DNA of 64,000 nucleotides from Marsupella aquatica. Lineage: Eukaryota; Marchantiophyta. The stretch spans positions 3,286,001-3,350,000 of the forward strand of contig OZ316896.1 of NCBI GenBank assembly GCA_973895155.1, given 5' to 3'. Positions 44,742 through 57,900 of this stretch are shown in pieces (positions within the stretch are counted from its first letter, which is position 1; each line of letters opens with the position of its first letter). The notes beneath the pieces are model-generated. The model had not been told where the DNA came from, did not search any database, and was given only the letters and a program-made list of their open reading frames with translations. Made by a program: the position numbers and the translations under genes.

Positions 44742-45984
44742 AGTGCTGCGGCTACTGGGAGTCAGGTTGTGATCGATGAGGTTCTCTCTGGAACTGCTGC
44801 CTCTTTTAAACATTCCCTGGACCATGCCCGAGAAGCTTACACTCGCTCTCTACATTAGCGAGAGTCGAAAATCTACGTGATTTCTGGTACGAATGCCATG
44901 ATCGAGTCCGTGGATGCTTTTCAGAACATTCGAGTACGACTTGCCACGATCATCATCTCAACATTCGCCTGGCTTAATTTCCTGATATTTCGGGAGTCAA
45001 CTTTTCTGCCTACAACAAAGGAACGAATGCACGTACTCGGGAGCGGCCTCGAGAAATGCTTTGCTTCATAAATGGCAGGCGATGAATAAGAAATTTTGAG
45101 AGTGTCCACATGATTGATTTCTCGACGCTCGGTGGACTTTTCGGGTAAATCGTAACTTCATCTTATGTTCCGTGCGTAACAAATGTTTTGTTTCCTTGCC
45201 CGATTCTTGTTGAAATATAGTTTCCCCATTTCGTCGAGGGAATGCGGCTAACGTTATTGGCTAAATCAAAGGAAAGCGGTCATTCATTTAAGATTCACTT
45301 TAGCTCACTATCATCCTTTTGCAACGACGTGGTCTAAGGATGCTGCGTGATAGAAAGAACGCATTCATAAGGTCGAAAGTAACTTCTCTCAATTCTCCGG
45401 GAATTAAATGTGCATCGGCCTGAACGGCCCGCAAGATTTTAGTTCAGTTTGCTTTGCTCTTTGACAGACAGGAACGAGCTGATCGAATGATGGAACGAAG
45501 CAACAATCTGCGATTACGGTCTGGGAAGGTACAACTTTTCGTTTGGAAAGTTTTAGGAAGTCATCGGTGACGTTGAAGAAGCATGTGTGATCTGATCGTG
45601 GGACGTCGTTACCTATGTACATCTTGAACGAGAACATCTCATGCTAGTCTGTGAAACTAAACAATTGTGGACATTTAGGTGGGGTGAGTAGTACAGCCTC
45701 ACTCCTATATGACTTTTACGGCTGTTGAATGTAGTTCGATCAGGGAGAAGGACTATTTCAGGGTCTCTGCAAAACGGCCCTACTTGGGAACGACGCTTGG
45801 TGCGACCCTCGAGCTCGAGCCACCAGCTGACGATGATGTGGCCAAAAAAGAGCCGCACGCGAGAGCAGTGTAGTCCAATTGAATCTCCGCAGATCCCTGT
45901 CCGCCATGATTCCTGTCCGTCGTCCAGTTCATGGAAGTGCCTCCAATTAGGTCAGTGAAATTTCCTTGCACTGTGACCGAGACA
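44742..45984. other. Copy of 21967-23209, intergenic
   Basis: Only short unrecognised frames, as in copy 1. Confidence 0.4.
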
Positions 45985-46415
45985 GTACTCCAAGTCTAGG
46001 AAACCTGGTGATCGACTTGTTCCCTGACAGGAATCTGTTCTCCAAGTCTAGGAATGATCACAGAACCTTGCATCACTTGTTCTCTGACAAAGTGGTATGG
46101 TACGTCGATATGTTTGGTCTTGCAGTGATGAGTTGGATTGATTGTGAGGGAGATCGATCGCTGGCTTGTTATTCCCACAGATCTATACCTTGTGAACATC
46201 TAGTACATTCCAGCCGAGAATTCCAAGACACTGGACCATTAATTAGAAAGTTTGAACATGTATCCACTTGTAGATTTGCCGTCACTGATATACGTTGTCA
46301 GCATAGGAAGAGTCAGAATACCCAATGAAATGAACTTCAAGACCTGCAATCGAGGTTGGACGCAAACATATGCCAAGGAAGATTGTACCTGGATTGTGAG
46401 CAAATTGTCCAAGTC
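45985..46415 (-). pseudogene. Copia RNase H fragment, copy 2
   Basis: Same broken RNase H pieces as at 23210-23640 (SISLTINPTHHCKTKHID, GYSDSSYADN). Confidence 0.7.
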
Positions 46416-46795
46416 GGGAACACTTGAAGATGGGAAACTTGAAGTAAACTGGAGAAGTTTTTTGACGAGAGCAAACACAGAAAGATTGAAGTTCTCGAGA
46501 AAAGACGGACAGGAGACACTCCAGAGAGAACTCATAGTATAATGATGAGAGCACGCTGAAGTGTGAGTTCAAGGTACAATAGTTGACAATGCATGAGAGA
46601 GTGACCGCTTGAGTTGGACTAAATGAAAGCCCGCTAAAAACTCTTGAAAGACTAATCGTTTATGAGTTTCCGCGACGACCGTTCGCAGGACTATTCGACG
46701 AAACTCACTCCCTTTGCCAGCGTTGTTCGAAGACCATTCCTTCCCCAAACTTTACCGAAATGCCTTGGGACGGTTTGGCGAGCAGTACAGCAAAT
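46415..46795. repeat. Direct repeat R, left copy, in duplicate 2
   Basis: Equivalent of 23640-24020. Confidence 0.7.
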
Positions 46796-46913
46796 CTATT
46801 AGTTTGGGAATTATTATTATAGATGTAAAAAGGCTTAGGTCCATCTTGCATCAAGATCGATCGCTCCATCAGGCATCAAGACTGACTCTGTAGGCAAATG
46901 AATCCAACTTGGA

Positions 46914-48102
46914 ATGACGTCCAAACTTGAGGGAAACTCTCAACGTCTTCTTCCAGCGATCCTTGATCGATGATATAGGTTTGAACAAGGTTATCCCGAA
47001 GCTGCAGTGGAGAGACCTGTATGCCCGGTCGGCAGTGGCTTCAACCTGGTGCCTGGTAATTCTAAGCCGTCAAGCCTACAATTTAAGAGTGCTTCACCAT
47101 TCTAAAGAGACGTCTGTTCTCGTCAGATGTGAAGATAATGATCGCCATCAAGGTTGGTTTGCTCTCTATTCGATGAGAGATATCATGTCGTCCACTTCCT
47201 CTTATCCAACATTGCCAGTCAACTGTTCCCAACTTGTAGATGCGTGCCATTGGAGGGGAAAATATACATCTTGGGAGGATTGAATTGGGGGACCCTGAGG
47301 TCAGTCGTAAGGTCAGGTGTACGTATGTTTCGGACCTCGTTGAGCAAGGGCAATGGCCTGGACACGGTGTGCAGATATGATATATGCAGGCCAAAGAGGA
47401 TTCTGCCTGTAGTGTCATGGACGGCAAGATTTTCGTACTTGGAGGAGTTGATAGGACCGTCCGCTGTGGATCACAGGTTTATAACTCCAATGAAGACACT
47501 TGGGCTCCGATTAGTCCACCGCCAGCATGCATGGGTTGTTTCTGATCAAGTTGAAGTTGTTGGAAATGAGTTTTGCATACCACACCTGTAGTGAAATCGC
47601 TTCTAGTCTATGATGATAAATAATGATGATTAAGTCGTTTTCAATCTTGATGAAGTTTTCGACGTTTATAACCCCACCCAGGGACTACTGGAGGAGAGAG
47701 AGTCAGTTCCCTGTCAAGTCGAAACCAGTTGTTTGTCATGGCAAACGGTAAACTCCATCCGATGCGTGATGCGAGTACCCATCGTATAGAAGTCCAGAAT
47801 GCTGATAAACACTCATGGTCACATTTGCATTCATCCATATTAACATCGGGGGGACCAATTGACTCGACCGTGTTGCTGTATTGGAAGTGAAGGATGAGTT
47901 GTTAGCTGTAGTGGCCTGGTGGACCAGATGGGCTGCCCGGAGGGCTGGTAATATCAACGGATATTGTCTTGCTCTAAGTGAAGGCTTCCGTAGTAAAACC
48001 GAAGCCATCCGGTGGCAGAAAGCACTTGAGCTGGATTGTCCCTTCGGAGGGAGATGGATCGAGATCTTCCCCAGATTTTCCATATATCCCATTCAGTTCT
48101 GA
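46914..48102 (+). pseudogene. F-box/kelch pseudogene, copy 2
   Basis: Equivalent of 24139-25308, but it retains the 18 bases (CGCCATCAAGGTTGGTTT) lost in copy 1 and one extra C near 47462. It shares the other frameshifts with copy 1. Both versions are therefore dead, and the main inactivation predates the split between copies. Confidence 0.85.
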
Positions 48103-48434
48103 GAGCATTTGGAGGTTGAGTTGTGTTTGAGTTAAGGATTCAGTTCAATGCACGTTCTCCAAAACTATGTCCGGGTACAGTATGATCTGTCTTATTGAGA
48201 GCTTTGACGGATCAATGATGCATTAATTTTGCGGCTCTGGGAGACCAGCCGAAAACTTCAGTCAGTTGTTTGGGACGAGGTTTGTTTGGGACGAGGTGGA
48301 GCCTGCATTGATGACGAGCTTGGCACAGAAGTCGTAGCTAGCTTCGATCCTTTCAAAATCATTGGCATGGTGGGCACCGGCGCAAGATTGTAATCGTCTT
48401 TGAAATGATGGTCCTCCCGTTCATTTTTTTCTAC

Positions 48435-48894
48435 CATAATTGCTTTTACGGTTTCAGCCGTGCTCCACCAAAGACTATTTCTGACCATCCTAGTCATGGC
48501 ATCCATTTTCATTGGAGTAAGAGCAAGTGATCCTGATCCATTGCAAGATTTCTGCGTGATTTCTGCGTGGTCGATTTGCAAGCATGAGGCCTCTCGCCAA
48601 TGGCTACGCATGCATACCTGCAAGGAATGCCACAACGGAACTTCGCGTTCTACGGACTGGCCTACCCTGCCAATCTTACAGGCAACCCGACCTACCGTGC
48701 CGCAACGTTCCGATCTGTTCGTCATTGGCCTGCGCTCAACACTGGGATTGGCTCTAGCTCGATTGGACATCGATCAACCCTGGCGGAATCATCATGCCAC
48801 AAACCCACAACTTGGCCACCGAGATGTACAAAGCTGGTGAAACATCTTCCATATGACAATGGCGAAGAATCTTCCTACTGTATGTATATATGCT
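48435..48894 (+). pseudogene. GLP pseudogene 5' part, copy 2
   Basis: Equivalent of 25641-26100. One base difference near 48643 (TTCGCG here, TTAGCG in copy 1) leaves a slightly longer open frame but not a working gene. Confidence 0.75.
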
Positions 48895-48904
48895 GGGACA
48901 AGTA

Positions 48905-49124
48905 GAGACTCTGTGCAACACAATTTTGACATGCGCGCGTAGCTGTTGGCAAAAGGCCCTCCTGTTTGCAAATCGTCCACGCAGAAATCTTGCAATGGGT
49001 CAAGATCACTTGCTCTTACCTAGGATCGTAGGAAAGGGTCTTTGATGGAGGAGGCTGAAACTGTAAAAGCCATTATGGGAGACAGAAATGAACAGAAGGG
49101 CCTTCATTACGAAAACGATTACAA
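48905..49124 (-). pseudogene. GLP 5' fragment, opposite orientation, copy 2
   Basis: Equivalent of 26111-26330, reading DLDPLQDFCVDDLQTGGPF on the minus strand (T for A in copy 1). Confidence 0.7.
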
Positions 49125-49183
49125 TTTTGGGTGCGTCTACTAAAATTGTAAGACTACTAGTCTGAGCTGGGGATGTCACTTTC

Positions 49184-49549
49184 ACGTGGAAAATGGGAAC
49201 ACTCGAAGAAAACTGGACAATGTTTCTGACGAGAGCAAACAGAAAGATTGAACTTCTTGACAAAAGACCGACAGGAGCTGGCGTGAGCCTCAAACAGGAG
49301 AGACTGTGCAGAAAGAACTCAAATTGTAATGATGAGAGCATGAGTTTAAGTTACAATAGTTGACAAGGAGAGAGTGACGATTTGAGTTGGACTAAATGAA
49401 AGCTCACTGTTTAAACTCTTGAAAGACTAATCGTTAATAAGTTTCAGGGACAGTTAGCAGGACTATTCGACGAAATTCACTCCCTCTGCCAGCATAGTTC
49501 GACGACCATTCCTTCCCCAAACTTTACCAAAATGTCATCAATGGTACCG
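49184..49549. repeat. Direct repeat R, right copy, in duplicate 2
   Basis: Equivalent of 26390-26755. Confidence 0.7.
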
Positions 49550-49643
49550 TTTGGTCAGCCGTACAGAATATTTTTTTATTAGTTTGTGAATTGTTATTAT
49601 AACAATAACTAGCCCTAAACTAGCCCCATATCTGTCCATTGTA

Positions 49644-50054
49644 CAAAAGATATTGATGTGTGACAAGATGTCAAAGCGAGGAAAAGATATTGATAAAAAA
49701 AAAAGTTGATGTGAGAGAAAAAGACCAAGGTGACAAAAAGTTGTCAGGGAGAGAAAGAGAAAAGATGACGAGGTGACAAAGATGTTGAGATGAGGAAAAG
49801 ATGTAGACTGAGGTGAAAAAGAATTTTGAGGAGAGAAAAAGATGTCAAGATGAGAAAAAGATGTTAGGAAGAAAAAAGATGACAAGGTGACAAAAGGATG
49901 TCGAGGTGAGAAAAGGATGTAGAGGTGGGAAAGAATGTTGAAGAGAGAAAAAGATGTCAAGATGGGAAAATATTTAAGGTGAGGAGAAGGTGTCAAGGAA
50001 AGAAAAGATGTCGATGCGTAAAATATGTCAATGTGCAAAAAATATTGATGATGC
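49644..50054. repeat. Polypurine minisatellite, copy 2
   Basis: Equivalent of 26850-27260 with a few substitutions and no unit gain or loss noticed. Confidence 0.85.
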
Positions 50055-51540
50055 ACTTAAGTAAATCAAATCATTGTGCAAAAGTAGTTGTGGAGGAAGT
50101 CATTCAAGAAAAGAAATATTGTGGAGGAAAAGTTGACTTTTGAACCCTATTCTCATTATGATTGACTGTGTTGTGCTTGGGTTGGGTTGTAACTACAATT
50201 ATGTTGTGGTTTTGAAAGTTAGTTGTTGGTTCAATTGGTTTATCATTACGGCCATGTGATTGTTGCGGAAGCGTTGTCATTCCAATTGTGTCATTTGTGT
50301 ACTCATGTTATGGTTGCAAAACTATCATTAAGTGCATGGTTGTTGTTGCAACACTGTTTTCATTTTAGTCAATGTTGTTGTTGTGAAAGTGATGGCGCGC
50401 AAGACCTGTAAGAACATCCAAGGCATTGTGGGATCCAGGTGGGTTGCTCCGTGCTATATGGAGAGAGAACAATGATATATTTTGACTTATTCTGCCTCTC
50501 TCCATCCCTCCTTTTTTCTTCCCTCCAACACCATTAAAAAATAGAATTTTTGGAGGGGGAAGAAAAGATAACATTAACCTCCAAAAATTGAAAAATCCAT
50601 TGAAGAGCCAAGAGCCAAAACCTTTCTTATGTGGATCACTTCCCCTTTATTCCCTCCATGCAATCATCAATTTGTTCCTCCTTTAATGCTCTATAATATT
50701 TTATGCACTATATATACGCTTTAAACCCTAGCACATGTACTAAAGCTTGGTTTCTCGTTTAATGCTTTATACTAAAACTACTTTATGCATGATTGTACAC
50801 TGTCTGGGTTTCTTCTTTTTCCATATGAAATAGTGGTGGACCTTGCCACCCAGCACCCTCAACAATCCCAGCACTCACGTCTAAGTGCCCCTGGTGCCCG
50901 AACGCCCCCACGGAATACCTCGAGCAAGCAATCTAGCGCCCCTTGCACCGCCGGCGGCTCCTCCCATACGAAGCCGCACTTGCTCTCCAACACGACCGCT
51001 ACTCAACGGTCCTCACCGTCTGCACAAGCAACCAAGCACCTCGGTAAGTAACCCTTCGGGATCTAGAACTTGCCAAGTCTAGCATCCTAACTCAAGCTCA
51101 ACAGACATTGGTAAATAGGTCAGCGATAGGTCCTCCCGATGCCATAAGCCAGAACCAGAACCCACGCCCACTGTTTGTCTAGAACAGCTCCTTCCTTGGG
51201 CGCGGCCCAGGTTCCCCCTTGTACCTATCCATCACCAACTGACCGCCCTGACCCCACGACATGCTCATGGCCCAAATAGCGTAGCTTGTCCTAAAGCTTG
51301 TCCCAAGCTTGTCCCGACAAGCCGGGACCAGAATGGCCCCGACTCTAGCAACCAACTCTCGGTTCGCCTCACTGATGGTCTAGGGGCCGAACACTCTTGG
51401 GACTCGACCTCCACACCTACTTGGCCTTGTCTCCCCAACGCAAGCTCCCTTGGGAGACTGAACACGGCTTGGCTGCTGTTTGGCAGGATTTGGCAAGCGG
51501 GCGAGTTAACACTCGCAAACCCCGAGAACCCATGGTGCCA
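50055..51540 (+). other. Possible gypsy LTR region, copy 2
   Basis: Equivalent of 27261-28749; one base shorter near 50660. Confidence 0.35.
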
Positions 51541-52809
51541 AGTACAAGACCGCGATGCGCACAAGGTTCGGATCCTATGAGTTTTTGGTTATGTTGTTCG
51601 GGTTGTGTAATGCAACCGCAACGTTCGTGAAGATGATGAATACCATCTTTCATGACTTGTTGGACCAAGGAGTGGTCATCTTCATTGACGACATCCTAAT
51701 CTACTCGAAACCGTTGGAGGAACATGAGCAGTTGCTCAGAGAAGTGTTTCTCGCCTTTGTAAGGCTCGTCTCTTTGCTAAACCTAGCAAGTGCAAGTTTG
51801 CGATGAACGAGATTCAGTTCCTCGGCCATACCTTTACCCCGGAGGGGATTACGCCTAGTCAGGACAAGCTTAAGGAGATCAAAGAATGGGAGCGCCCGTC
51901 CAATGTAAGGCAGGTTAGAGTCTTCTTAGGATTTACGGGGTTCTATCGGAGGTACATGAAAGACTATGCAAGGATTGCGAGGCCCCTAAACGCACTAACG
52001 TTCAAAAACAAAGTGTTTGTGTGGACACAGGATTGCAAGTTAGCATTCCTAGAACTTAAGCAGTTAATGATAACCCCGCCGGTTCTAAAGTTACCTGAGA
52101 TGGGGAAGCCGTTTGAGATTTGGACAAATGCAAGTGATTATGCCATTGGCGCCTGTCTTCACCAAGATGGGCGTCATGTGGCCTTTGAGTCATGCAAGTT
52201 GGAAAATCATTGGATCACACCGGAAAGGGAAATGTATCCAGTGATCTATGCGTTGGAGAAGTGGGAGATTTACCTTAAGAACAGTCCCAAAGTGGTAATC
52301 CACACAAATAGCTTGTCGGCCGGGTACTTCAGTTCTAAGCCAAGACTGAACCCCAAGGAAATGCGTTGGCAGATGTTCTTGGCGGATTTTGATTTCAAAG
52401 TCTGCCACGTTCCAGGGAAGACAAACACGGCAGCTGACACATTATTGCGTAAGGACCAGCATCGTGTCAATGGAATCACAATGCTTGAATCCGAGTGGCC
52501 AAAGGTTCTGGCCGCAGCGTATGGGGATGACAGGTTAGCTAAGGAATGGCAAAGCAATGGGGGTAGCCAAGGCAAGGTAAGGCACGTGTCATTGGGGTTG
52601 GATATGACGCATGATAATGTTCAGTTATGGCGATACAAGCAGAGGCGTGTGTACATGTACCAGAGTCTCTAAGGTTAGAGGTTCTACAAAAGTACCACGA
52701 CTCGCCATGGGGAGGGCATGGAGGACAAGCCGCTACATATCGCAGCATGTCGCGAGATGTGTATTGGTCGGACATGAAGCAATCAGTCCTTCGCCATACA
52801 GTGCAAAGT
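51541..52809 (+). pseudogene. Ty3/gypsy pol fragment, copy 2, cut by the rearrangement
   Basis: Same RT, RNase H and integrase-finger pieces as 28748-30016, with the same two frameshifts. It stops within the integrase zinc finger: the frame reads SVLRHTVQS and then enters foreign sequence at 52810. Copy 1 continues with CYSCQKN. This marks the derived side of the breakpoint. Confidence 0.88.
52805..52809. other. Rearrangement junction with 5-bp microhomology (AAAGT)
   Basis: To the left the sequence follows 15963-30016. To the right it follows the reverse complement of 12955 downward. AAAGT belongs to both parents (30012-30016 and the complement of 12951-12955). Confidence 0.85.
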
Positions 52810-53330
52810 CCATACAAAGCAAAATGAGTGTAGAGAAATTGCTTTACATTAGAAGCTAAAATGTAAGCCAAAATGTGTCAGGTCTAAAGATAATAATACA
52901 AAACCCTATTTGGAAAGGGCACTTGAGTACATTCTCTTCTAAGTTTTTGACATTGTCTTTGATTCCATCCAAAGCAAAATGAGTGGGGAGAAATTGCTTT
53001 ACATTAGAAGCTAAAATGTAAGCCAGAGTGTGTCAGGTCTAAAGATAATAATACAAAACCATCGTGTCATTAGAAAGGGCACTTGAGTACATTCTCTTCT
53101 AAGTTTTGACAAACGTATAAGAAAAACATACCCACTAGCAGATGAATAGGATAGTTCAGGGTTTTGCCTTCAAAAGAAAGTGCTTGTTCAAAGTGTTGTT
53201 ACTATGAAAATGTTATCTGCAGAAAAGACCAGCAAGTGGCCCACTAGCATATGAGTAGGATAGTTCAGGGTTTTGCTTTCAATGAAAGTTCCTGTTTAAA
53301 CCGTTGTGGTTGTGAAAATGTTATGAGTTG
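52810..53330. repeat. Local tandem blocks, inverted copy
   Basis: Reverse complement of 12440-12952, with the same two blocks of ~150-bp and ~105-bp duplications. Confidence 0.75.
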
Positions 53331-54301
53331 GAACTTGCACTAATAAATGGTTGCAAGGTAAAAGTAGCATGGGGGAGTAGAATGATCCTGATATGAAAAT
53401 GTTATCATTAAAGCATCTCAAAGGCTGGAGTTAACAAGATAAGGCCCTCCCATACCTCCAATATTACAGGAACTGCCGTAAAAGTTAGGGAGTTAAACTT
53501 CAGTTACCAGGAAAGCCCATGGGCTGAACACTTAACCTGTAACTTTCCCACACCTGCACGGAAACTGTTACGTGTGTAGCTAGGAGAATCATTGAAACGG
53601 TCTTTGCATAGAGGATCTCAAATTGGAACATGCTGCTCCACTTGAGAGATTTCTGATTCCCATTGTTTGTCCCTGGCTCCGTGTCGTTAATTTAATCGTT
53701 ATCGGGCGTAACTACATTACGTACTGTAGAAGGACATAACTTTTCATAATGCGTAAAGTTTTCTACCTTGTTCAGATTAAAGTTTGAGGAAGCTTAGAAA
53801 AGAAGTCAACAATCCCCCCTCTGGTAATCACACATCAAAATGTGTTGCATTCATTGAACATCAAAATGTGGCTCTATTCATTGATTGAAAGAAAAAAAAA
53901 CTAGGGTTATCACACTTTGCAGGGGTGTCATACATAGTATATGTCAGAATTACCGAGACCCCAACAATCCGCAAAGAACAACTTGACCCGAACGCTATGA
54001 GGAAGCTTCCAAAGCAGGCGGCAGGAGGAGTAAATGTCTTTGCAAAGTTATATTCATGGTGGTAATTCTAAAAGTCCAGCACGTTTTCAGGTTGTATAAT
54101 TCTCCCATCTGGACCCCATCTGGAATCAAGGCCAGATCGACCCCACTGCGATCTGAAAAGAAGTCAATCTGGACGAATTTGTGGCACTGACTGTTTCATG
54201 CATTTCCACTTTAATCACTCTATCACGGTACCACACATTCAACTGTTTCATGGACGACGCGGAGGTGATCGAGATTCCTGACGATATCAGTAATTGATGA
54301 G
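53331..54301. other. Inverted copy of 11461-12439, intergenic
   Basis: It contains the small ORF MDDAEVIEIPDDIS on the plus strand (about 54251-54298) and the dispersed TGCTTGGAAGCTTCC repeat. No gene is supported. Confidence 0.45.
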
Positions 54302-54539
54302 GTAGCCTTTGATGAGCCTTTGCGGCATATGTTTTACATTTTTTATGAAACCCAATAACTCGGATCGCAGCAGCCTAGCTTCTCAATCACAGAAACTGGA
54401 AGATGTAAAGGGTTTGATGGCTAGCCAGGCAAGCTCGCTGGAAGCTAGCCTTGAGTTCTCCAATCCACGATCACACTGCTGTACCCTCAGCACGAATGAA
54501 TGTCACCGCCCAAATAATTATGGAAGCAAGAGGACAGTG
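54302..54539 (-). pseudogene. AIG1-C 5' fragment, inverted copy
   Basis: Reverse complement of 11223-11460, ending at the copia target site. Confidence 0.65.
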
Positions 54540-54544
54540 GCATT
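54540..54544. repeat. Copia copy 2 target-site duplication (GCATT), left
   Basis: GCATT precedes the LTR and recurs at 59569-59573. It is the complement of AATGC in copy 1, so both copies descend from one insertion. Confidence 0.85.
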
Positions 54545-54801
54545 TGTTGTTTACCTCTTTTGTCGATCTCCTGTTATCTTGACACCTGTTTTAGTTTAGA
54601 CTCTACGCTACCCCAGGCGCGCCCCCACTGGCTTTTCACCTGGAGTTTTTTACTTTTCCCCTTCTGCCTTTTCCGGGGAAAAAATCTTGATGTCCATTTT
54701 GACATCTATTTGTTCTCTCTCTTGAATGAAAGCAGTACGCATTATTTTCATTCCATCTTTTGTGCAAGAGTTTTTCCTGTCGATCACGACTGTCAATCAC
54801 A
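54545..54801 (+). repeat. Copia copy 2, 5' LTR
   Basis: 257 bp. It starts TGTTGTTTACC, with C to T at a CpG relative to the other LTR's TGTCG, and ends AATCACA. Confidence 0.9.
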
Positions 54802-54956
54802 GGTTATGGGCCAGTTGAAGTCTACAACACTCTTTCACGACTAATCCGTGCATTCTAGTCAGAGTGATTTCCTGTCACTAAGCAGTAGTTCTTGCTGGTT
54901 TCCGCTAGTTTTTTCTGCATCTGGATCTAGTTTTGCGTCACTATTTTCATACACCA

Positions 54957-57900
54957 TGCCTTCCAATTTCACGGGAGGCTACAACATTCATTTGGTCCCC
55001 CACCTTCTAGGTAGTTCTAACTACAAATCTTGGAAACGTAACATCAGTGCAACTATTCGTGCATCCGGTGTCTGGAAATACATCGATGGCACTGCCATTG
55101 CTCCTATCCAACGCCCTGCCGAACTTGATTATGTTTTCCAAGAACGACTTGATACTCATGATCTTAAGGAAGCGCAGGCCAGGAATATAATTCTTTCCAC
55201 TTGTTCTGAAAGCATTCAGTTCTCCCTCGATCATGCTACAACTGCTTAGGAATGCTGGACTAACCTGGCTGATGCCTTCGCTTCTGAAGGAATTATCCAG
55301 AAATTTGACGTTTGGGCACATTATGCTAGAATGCTTTATAATGGAGAACCGATAGAAGAATACTGCAATACGTATCGATCAACATTGGAGCGTGTTCAGA
55401 GTGTCGGTATTAAGCTTGATGATGACATCAAACCTTTACATTTTATAAGCAATGTAGAACGTCACTTTTCAAACTGGTCTTTCTCTAAGCGGGAGCAGAT
55501 GCGCACTTCACCGAAGACACTTCCATCTCTTGCTGCTCTTATTCGTGACCTTACGGACGAATGTTGGCGATTGAATTTGGAACAGGACAATGCATTATCC
55601 TCTTCTGTTTTCCAACTCCAGACTACTTCTTCATTTCCTAATCCTCCAGTTGTTTCTCCGTCACCTACCGTATCCTCATCTTCCAAGAAACCTTTGAAAT
55701 GTGATACCTATATTTTCTATAGCATTCCTGGTCATAGAGATGATCGTTGTTTTTACAAACACACACATATCAGGCCTGAAGGCTGGCAACCTCATCCCAG
55801 CATTTTAAAACGATTACAGACCCGTGTCCCTGCTAATCATTCTATACTCAGTGTTGCCTCTTCCTCCGTTCCTTCTGTCTCTACTAATACTCCGACACAT
55901 CTTCATGATGAAGAGACTGTGGATCTTTTCTCTGGCAACCTCCATGTTGCATTTAATCATCAGTTAACCCCTGGTCTCCATCTTGACGTTTGGATTGTTG
56001 ATTCGGGCGCTAGTCATCATTTTTGTAACAATCGCGCCAGTTTCACTACGTACACTCCTGATCCCCTTCCAATCAATACCGGTTCAGGATCTACTATTTC
56101 CCCTGGTCGAGGCTCAGTCATCCTTCAAATACAGCAATCTGATGGTTCTTCCAAGGAAACAGAACTTAGTAATGTTCGATACATGCCATCCAGTTTTCTT
56201 AACACCATTTCTGAAGATCTGCTTGAGCAATGCTGTATTTTTTGGAACGGTGAACTTCAGAAGTTCATTCACTCTCCTACCGGTGATGAATTTGCTACCA
56301 TCAAGAAACATAATGGCCTGAAGACTTTCACGATTTTACCAGTTACTCAGTTGGCAATGTCTTCTCATTCACAGTCTGATGATATCAATATTTGGCATCG
56401 AAGATTGGCACACCTTCATCCGGCTGCCATTCATACTCTTCTTCAACGTCTTCATATTACACTTTCTGATTCTACTCCATTTCGACACTGTGAAGTATGT
56501 GCTTTGGCCAAGTCTACTCGGATTATTTCATGATTTCCACACGCTCGTGCTACAGCCCCGTTTCAAAAGGTTCATTTCGATCTTTGCGGCAAAATTTCTA
56601 CTCCTGGCATTGGTGACAAGCATTATTTTCTTGTCATTACTAATGATTTCTCTCGTAACCGGTGGACCACGACTTTGACTTACAAGAATGAGGCATTGGC
56701 GCTGATTCAAAAGTTTTTTCAAATGGTAACTACTCAATACAAATCTTCTATTCTTGAAGTCCATCTTGATAATGGTCTTGAATTTGGCGGCAATCAGCTA
56801 AAGGATTTTTTGGAACACCAAGGCGTACACATTTTCAACTCTGCTCCCTATCATCACGAACAGAACGGGATTGCTAAACGCGCCATTGGAGTTATTTCTG
56901 CTAAGGCCCGAGCCATGATGATTGACTCTCATCTTCCCAAATTACTTTGGCCAGAAGCGTTTCTGACGGCAACATACCTTGCTAATCACTCACCTACTTC
57001 TGTTAATCCTCTATCTGAGCCTCCTGCTTCTCGCCTTGCTACCGTTTTACACCTTCCTTACGTTTTCCGTTTTGACCGGCTTCATGTTTTTGGTGCCCTT
57101 GCCTATGTTCATATTCCTCCTGAGACTCGTCTCCGTGGTGACAAATTTATTGCTCGGGCCAAAAAAGGTTACTTCGTTGGTTATGCCACGGGTCAAAATT
57201 TTCGTATCTGGTTTCCACATAATTCCTCCATTATTCAATCCGCTTATGTGCATTTTGATGAAACATCTGAGCGTGATTCGTGTTTTCAAATTCCTAAGTC
57301 TACAGTTTCTTCTTCCCCTGATTATGTGGAGATTTTTGTCCCTTCTTTTGTTCCCCGACTTATTCGTCCGTCTGATAATCCTGACATTGGAACACCTCAC
57401 CAATCACTTCTTCCCATTATTCCTCCTCCTCTTGGTACTCCGCCACTTGAGGAACTACATGCAGATTTGCAGGCCACTCCCGTGATCACCCGTGTTTCTT
57501 CTCGATCCAATAAAGGTGTTCCTCCTGTTCGTTTTCGAGATACATCTGTTATCTCTCAGCCTTCTCAGTTACTTCTACATCAACACCTCCTTATAAACAC
57601 TCCGCCAACTCTCCTTTACTCTTATCATAGTGCATTGTTTTCCACTTTTCCCTCAGATGTTCCCAACACTCACACTCAAGCTATGGCAAGGCCCGATGCT
57701 GCTCACTGGAGAGAAGCTGAATTACGAGAAATCAATCAGCTCCACAAACTCAAAGTGGCTCATCTAGTACCACTACCTGCTGGTGCTCGTCTGTTACCAT
57801 CCCGATGGGTCTACAATCTTAAGCGTGACGGACTTTACAAAGCACGTTTTGTTGTTCGAGGGGATAAGCAACGTCCTGGAATTGATTACGATTCTACTTT

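Larger units (their letters stand above)
38738..52809. repeat. 14-kb direct segmental duplicate, copy 2
   Basis: Copy of 15963-30016 in the same orientation, running from the gap to the junction at 52805-52809. It keeps 18 bases at 47139 missing from copy 1. Some bases look closer to the ancestral state, for example gypsy HTNSL here against YKNSL in copy 1. Confidence 0.95.
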
